Below are positions 58,084-64,000 of a DNA stretch of 64,000 nucleotides, piece after piece. The stretch's first letter is position 1. Every line of letters starts with the position of its first letter. The notes below the pieces were generated by a model that was not told the origin of the DNA, searched no databases, and was given only the letters and a program-made list of their open reading frames with translations. A program made the translations under genes and the position numbers. Source of the DNA: Heliocybe sulcata (Eukaryota; Basidiomycota; Agaricomycetes; Gloeophyllales; Gloeophyllaceae); contig ML213514.1 of the NCBI GenBank assembly GCA_004369045.1, positions 294,596-358,595 on the forward strand. Direction: 5' to 3'.

Positions 58084-60514
58084 ATGAGTTACGGAGGCAC
58101 CAGCTCCTCTGCTAGTAGCAGTCCCTCGCCCACTTCCGAGCCTCAGTCTCTGAGTATCTCACCTCCCTCACGTCCTTTGGCCATGTCTGGCCGCGAAGGC
58201 GCGGACGCTTCTGCACATGGTCCGCAGAGATCGCCGACTACGAGATCAGACCGCCCGGATATAGTTCGTTCTCAATCCCTGGGCGGTGGATGTTGGTAAG
58301 CAACGGCATATCAAGATGTTTGAGCGGTGCTGACCAACGCATCATGTAAAAGGACATGTCGGGTTAGAAGAAAAGTAAGCCGGGGTCCCCATGCCCGTGT
58401 TACGTGTCGGCCGCTCATTGTTCTCCGTTAGAAATGCGATGAGCAACGCGAGGACGACTCTTGTGCGACCTGCCGCCGTCTCAGGATTACTTGCTTGGGC
58501 TGGGGACCGAGACGACCTGAGTGGCTCAAGGTGCGTGTGCCTTGGATTTTCTAGGTCGGAGTATTGAACACGGTGACTAGGATAAACAAGCGGTGAAAAG
58601 GTACAAAGAAGACATCAAAGCCCAGTTGGCTCGTCAGGGCATGATTCGGGGAATACCTAGGACTGTCGCGAGCACGCCGTCCACTCCGGCTGGTCTCAGC
58701 CTGGGCCGCAACTTAGAGCCTCTCCATTTCGACCCGCCGGCGCAGTCGGGAGGACTCGTCGCAGCAGGTGACTATGCGTACCCGTCCGACGAGTTGCACG
58801 GTATTCCGGGACCAGATTATACTTACTCGCCGGGTACGTCCTACACAGTAATTGCACAGCAAGAATCCTACTGACCGATGAGACAGGTGTTGAGAACGAC
58901 CTATCACTGTTGGGCATCTACGAAGACGCCGGTACGGCATCCTCTCCTGACCTGTTGCTTCCATGGACGCCTCAGCGAGACATGAGCGGATATCCCATGT
59001 ACCCACTGCAACCCGAGCCATCCGGCGCTCCAGTCGCGCCTTATTCAGTCCCGTCCAACGAAGTAGAGAGTCAATATATCTTCTACTACTTTCAGCATGT
59101 GCAGAGGCTGCAGTATCCCTTCTCCGATCATCGCCTCACCGACGCTTTGCATGCTGTGAGTAGCATGTTTGCCCTTGCGGACAATGCTGACTGGTCCATC
59201 TATTATTGCTTTTCAGGTCATCGTTCAGGAGCCGAGTGGCCCCGTTACTCACGCTGTGTGTGCTCTGGCGAGTCTGCAAAACGCCAACGCCAGAGTGGCG
59301 CAAGGTCTGGAACGCGAGAACCCCAACCTCGAGGGGACACAGGCCATGCGATTCTACAACCAGGCCTATTACGAGCTCGCGGCGTCGAGACACAGATATG
59401 GCCACTATCGTCTGGCGGATGCCGTGGCTGCCTTACTTTTGACATCTTTCTCCGTTTTTTCTGAGACGGCGACCGACTGGGTGCCAATGCTGGAGGTTGC
59501 ATGCGACTGGCTTGGGCAAAGTGATCTTTTCATAGCCACAAACCCAAGAGTCGCGCTGATGAACATGGAATACCTCGGGCAATTTGCCGCAAAGGCCGTC
59601 ATAGTAGGTCCTATTCTGGTTCTTCTTTTCATCGTCGCTGACGATCACTCAGTGCTTGGACGTCTTCTCCAGCGTCACGATGCTGCAACCACCGAGGTAT
59701 CTGTCGCTGTATCGCCGCCTTTTTGGTAATGCCAGCCCTTCGTGGCCCGCTGCGGGCGGCCCATCCCCGGGCAGTGGGCGATCTGTTATGGAATCTATGG
59801 CAGGCTGCCCCGACCAGGTGCTGCTGGCGATAGCAGAAACATCTGCACTGGCGCACTGGAAGGCGCAGGAACTTCGCCATGGATCTATGAGCGTCCGTGA
59901 GCTTGTCCGGCGCGGCGACAACATAGAACATAACTGGCTGCAGCGGTCTCGGACATCCGCGACTCCGGAGTCTGGACATTCTCGACCCGGTAGCTCGCGG
60001 GTGCCTTCGCCGCTAGCTATCACATCATTTCCGACCTCGCAGGACTTTATGAACGTTCCCCCACATAACCAGGACCTTCGCAGCCTTGTGGCCGACTTGT
60101 TTCGTGAAGCCGCTGTACTTTACCTGCACATAACCCTTAATGATTGTAACCCAGGTGAGTAATCACTTTTGCTTCTTCTACATCGCTATCAACTGACGGC
60201 CCGGCTCAGGAATTCCTGAGATATTCGAGTCTGTAAATTCTATTGTCCGCATTTTACAACGTATACCCCCTTCGGATGTCGACAGGTCGATCACATTTCC
60301 GTTGTTCCTTGCAGCCTGCGTCTCCGATGGCCAGCACCGAGAGACATTCCGAGCTCGCTTTGCTGCTCAGGAGACAGGGTGCCTACGCAGTGCCACCAGA
60401 TTGCGGCTCCTGTTGGAGACCATCTGGAGACAACGTGACACCGGTCGCGGCATGGTCACCCTCGATTGGCGTGATGTGATGCGGGAGCTAGGCTTGAATG
60501 TGCTTCTTGCTTGA
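58084..60514 (+). CDS. Zn2Cys6 transcription factor, fungal_trans_2 type, copy 2
   Basis: Exons 58084-58295, 58353-58374, 58432-58530, 58581-58833, 58887-59155, 59217-59603, 59653-60154 and 60210-60514; 682 residues. The zinc cluster is assembled from three exons: CW then TCRVRRK (a 22-nt exon), then KCDEQ, CATC, ITC. GWGPRRPEWLK follows. The regulatory region includes IFYYFQHVQRLQYPFSD, VCALASLQNANARVAQG, LADAVAALLLTSF and FREAAVLYLHITL, ending LDWRDVMRELGLNVLLA. The end signature and the RRK/KCDE intron match copy 1, while the rest is diverged and has more introns, so the duplication is old. It should be a nuclear regulator with unknown targets. Confidence 0.87.
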
Positions 60515-61411
60515 CCCTAGGAGCTTCGGAGGATTTACGGTACCATAATATTCAACTTCGAGTTTCGCCACTTCGCATCTAACTTTATGTTTTCACCGGA
60601 TCCCGCATCGTGTGTGTTATATTAACAGCACTGTAATCTCTAGACAGACCACATCACTGTTTCGTTACGTCACCACTGTGTTTTTAGTTCTCCTTTCTTG
60701 CCTGTCGACGACGATTTAGTTGATGAACACATATGTAGCACTAGTTTGTATCCCTATCTATACCCGGAACAAAGACAGTATCTATTTCAGACGTCTGGGG
60801 CTGCCACAGCTACACCGGGAATCTCTAACTTTCGGCCTGTGCGGAGATCGATCAACCGGCTTATATTTAATCTTCGAGGCTTCCATCATTATACTGCGAT
60901 ACCTAGTGAAACGGCGCGAAGATGGCTCGGGAACCCTCCCTTGCAACGGATCAAGGTTATATGCAAGTCGCGGGATCTACCAGCACATCAACGGTAGGCA
61001 TATACGTACCCTGAGTGGTCAGGCCTCAGGCCTCAATTATGATGAAACCCTAAGAAGTGGTTTGGCGAACCACGTGAAGCGCGAACCTGCTTGCATCATC
61101 GAGACCAAGTAAGGAGCAATCTATATACTCAAAGAGGAGCTCCGATGACATAGAAATACTGAGACCAAGTAGGACAACAAAAAGAAACGAGAGGAAGTAG
61201 AGTCAGAAATATAGACGAAATAAGTGGTTACGGTGACGATATTGGGAAGATAAGTACGAAAAGGGAATACGAAAATCACATTCTTCAACACCCTCGCCTA
61301 TCATATATCAAGGACAACGCACCGGGCATTGATTGGTACCTCAGATGATGCGGAGGCTCTTTCGAGGGCGAGCCAAGCTGCAGATTCACTCGTATCCTAC
61401 TACTTGCACCC
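60515..61411. other. intergenic upstream of the ABCG gene
   Basis: About 900 bp with weak frames (60720-61112 has 130 codons but no motif). Two similar 15-bp strings (GAGACCAAGTAAGGA and GAGACCAAGTAGGAC) lie near 61103 and 61161. Nothing else stands out. Confidence 0.45.
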
Positions 61412-64000
61412 ATGGCGGAGGCATCAGCAAAGTCGCAGGAGGAAGTACCGGTTTCGCAGGACTCGGATGCCAGTCAGGCCGCACCGCAACTGAATGGTGG
61501 CGACAGAGATGATAGCCTATTCGCAGCTCTGCCAAAACCACAGCCCTATACTCTATCGGTGGAGAATCTGTCGCTCGAGGCGCCCGTCGCTGGTGTTCCT
61601 CTTCCGCTGCCTATTCCTGTCTCACTACCCCCGAGATTAGCTGCGCGTCTTCTCGGTGAGAAGTACCGATCCTATGCTGGCAGCAGATCTCTGTTATTAC
61701 GAGATGTCAGTCTGGAGAGCCATCCGGGGGAAGTACTTGCGATGTATGTTTACATCTTTCGCATGACAACATACTTTGGGAACACAGAATTAATTGATTA
61801 ACACTCTTGGGAACAGTATCGGAAGTAGCGGGAGTGGGAAGACAACGCTGCTGAATGCACTTGCGCACAGGACGGGGCGGCTCAAGACTGTTGCAGGCAC
61901 AGTGTCATTCCGACCCGTGTCATTGAATAATGACCGCAGTGAGCGCCTGTCAGGTCTCCCGCTGCCGAAGAAGGTCGGCGGTGTCATTGGCTTCGTTCGC
62001 CAAGACGATTTCCTGCTTCCCTGTTTGACAGTGCGGGAAACCTTGAGATTTGCGGCGTATCTCCGGCTGCCTGCGTCGATTGACTCCTCTGCCAGGGAAG
62101 CGATTGTCGAAAGAACGATCCTGGAGCTGGGCCTCAAGGATGCAGCAGACACTGTCGTAGGCGGACCGCTGCGGAAGGGCATTTCGGGGGGAGAGCGGAG
62201 AAGGTACACGAGGCTCGCTTTGACATGAGGCGACCCGCAACTCAATGACGTGAAATGCAGGCTATCAATAGGGTGTGTACTCGTAACTCTCCCCAGTGTC
62301 TTGGTGCTGGACGAACCGTGAGTCGGCAATATGCACCATTTTTCGACTACAGGCTGATGGACGTAATTCCGATAGCACCACCGGACTCGATACCACTGCT
62401 GCGTATCACCTTCTGTCGTTACTCTCATCCCTAGCCCGACGGGGACGTACTGTCATTATCAGCATCCATCAGCCGCGTTCGGATGCGTATTTGTTGTTTG
62501 ATCGCATCTGTCTTTTGGCTAGAGGATCTGTGGTATACTCCGGCCCGAGGGCTGATGCCCTGCCATGGTTCGCACAGCTGGGATTTGAGGCCCCTCCCCG
62601 CACAAATCCACTGGATTTTTTCATAGACATTAGCGCTATTGACACTAGGGATGAGGAGAGCGAAGTTAGGACCACGGAGCAGGTCAACAGCCTGATCAAG
62701 CGCTGGAAAGACTTTGCAGAGAAGGATGCCGAGAATCGCAGCAGGCCGGCGTCTGCTGATGGACAAACGAGGTCTTTGGTGCAGGATAATCCCGATGATG
62801 GAACGCCGGCGGGCAAACGACCTTCCCTCGTTATGCAGACGTTGGTGTTGTCACGACGTGGTTTTCTAAATGTGTATCGCGACTACGGTCAACTGCTTGG
62901 TTTTCTGCTTCAGGTAGTGCTGATGGGCGTTGCGACGGGTAGGCTTCCGTATTCCCGAACCTCGTGCTTTACTCATTACCGTTGAATCAGGGTTGACATT
63001 CTATAAACCACCGGAGACGCCTGCCGGAATTCAGACGCTGAAAACCCTGTATTATCAAGGCCAAGTCGCATTCTTTTATCTTTCCATTGTGATATACATC
63101 TTCATAATATGCAATAATTTGGTTATATTTGACCGAGAGCGCGAGGTAAGCCATCCTCCCCGGCGGTACATTCTGGTCTGACTTCAACACTCTACTGTTA
63201 AGGACCATTTGTATTCCGTGGTCCCATATGTGATCAGCAATTTTCTGGCTTTCCTTCCCATCAACGTTTTAGGCCCGACGATATATTCAATTATTCTCTA
63301 TTTTATGTGAGGTTTGCATGAGGCTGGTCGTCCTGCTCATGTTTATGGGTCAAACATAGGTGCGGCTTCCGAAAGGATGACTTAGCAAGAAACCTATTTA
63401 TTGTTATTGGAAATGTGAGTTACCTCCGCATAGCACCTGAGCGCCGGTTTATGTTACGCTCTTCAGTCTATACTGCAACAAATAGCCTCGTTCGCCTATG
63501 CCCTCTTCGCAGGGTCCATGGCGCGGCCTTTCGCGGAAGCGTCACTTCTTGCCAACGGCCTTTCTATCATGTTCGTGTTAAGCGCCGGTTATATCATCGT
63601 CGATCTTCCTGGATACATAGGCTGGACTCGATGGTTATCTCCATACTTCGTAAGGTTCGCATTATATCCTGCAACATGTTCTGAAATCCCACTCTAGTAT
63701 GGGTTCCGCTGGGTTGCTATCTCTCAGTTCAAGGGTAGAGAGTTCGCATGCTCGGGTATCGAGGGCGCTGCAAGGTTTGGAATTTCTCACTGATGCTGCA
63801 AAATTTCTGAGATACTCCATATAGGAACCAATGTACCGGAGACAATGTCCTCCGTGGTCTCCGATTCAACCTCAATACTCCGATTTGGGTATATCCCGTG
63901 GGCTTAGTCGCGTTCATCCTTGTGGTTACAATAATCAGCGTTAGTACCTTTCCTGTGCTTCTTCCCCCTGAAACGATCTGGAGCTCAGTCGCTGTCGGCA
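61412..64000 (+). CDS. ABCG half transporter, 3' end beyond window
   Basis: Exons 61412-61743, 61817-62203, 62261-62317, 62376-62938, 62991-63145, 63203-63306, 63360-63414, 63467-63649, 63698-63774 and 63825-63939; the last intron opens at 63940 and the next exon is outside. About 676 residues are seen. The nucleotide-binding domain has Walker A IGSSGSGKTT, Q-loop GFVRQDDFLLP, the signature ISGGERRRLSIG, Walker B VLVLDEPTTGLD and the H-loop SIHQPRSD. NBD first, then membrane helices: FFYLSIVIYIFIICNNLVIF, VISNFLAFLPINVLGP, ILQQIASFAYALF. This is the ABCG (White/BCRP) order, working as a dimer. Substrates in fungi are lipids, pigments or xenobiotics. Its neighbours upstream are the paired Zn2Cys6 genes. 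Confidence 0.9.

Noticed and set aside
1-64000. CRISPR arrays, rRNA, integrated viral or LTR elements
   Set aside because: No regularly spaced repeats, no rRNA-like sequence, and no reverse transcriptase, integrase, capsid or transposase motif was recognised on either strand.

Overview
The window is 64 kb of ordinary nuclear DNA from a filamentous basidiomycete, most likely an Agaricomycete. The evidence is: genes on both strands split by many 45-70 bp GT-AG introns (up to 14 exons), Zn2Cys6 and MYND proteins, a myosin-headed chitin synthase, a GH16 glucanase and a GH18-CBM5/12 chitinase. All gene models were built by hand from reading frame, splice sites and motifs; nothing was searched or aligned by computer. 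Boundaries could be off by a base or a small exon where no protein family guides them.

Layout. 1-9 kb (+): end of a MYND-finger protein, a C2H2 regulator, a secreted GH16 beta-glucanase, nicotinamidase (PNC1-like) and a short-chain dehydrogenase. 9.8-13.1 kb (+): a 14-exon Zn2Cys6 regulator with a 10-nt exon. 13.3-26 kb (-): sulfite oxidase, GH18 chitinase (with an 8-nt exon), a 2.2 kb gene-poor stretch, and a 1926-residue myosin-motor chitin synthase. 26.7-36.8 kb: carnitine acetyltransferase (+), an SF1 helicase (-), two small uncertain genes, TIM14/PAM18 (+) and the eEF1A lysine methyltransferase EFM4 (+). 36.8-47.6 kb (-): SGD1/NOM1, an HxxxD acyltransferase and a spartin-like senescence-domain protein, with a gene-poor stretch between the last two. 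51-64 kb: acyl-CoA-binding protein (-), a tandem-PH protein (+), two neighbouring related Zn2Cys6 regulators (+) and the start of an ABCG half transporter (+) that runs off the end.

Themes. Cell-wall metabolism is represented three times in 21 kb (GH16, GH18, chitin synthase). Acetyl/acyl-CoA and organelle metabolism appears as carnitine acetyltransferase (possible mitochondrial leader plus a C-terminal ARL), sulfite oxidase (C-terminal CRL), acyl-CoA-binding protein and PAM18. Gene expression machinery appears as SGD1, EFM4 and the helicase. The two related Zn2Cys6 genes next to an ABCG transporter, with a repeated TTAGACG motif between them, are the most suggestive regulatory group. I saw no convincing wholly new system, no intact mobile element, no CRISPR array and no RNA gene. 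The novelty lies in gene structure (microexons, a GC-AG intron), targeting signals and short palindromic repeats in intergenic DNA.
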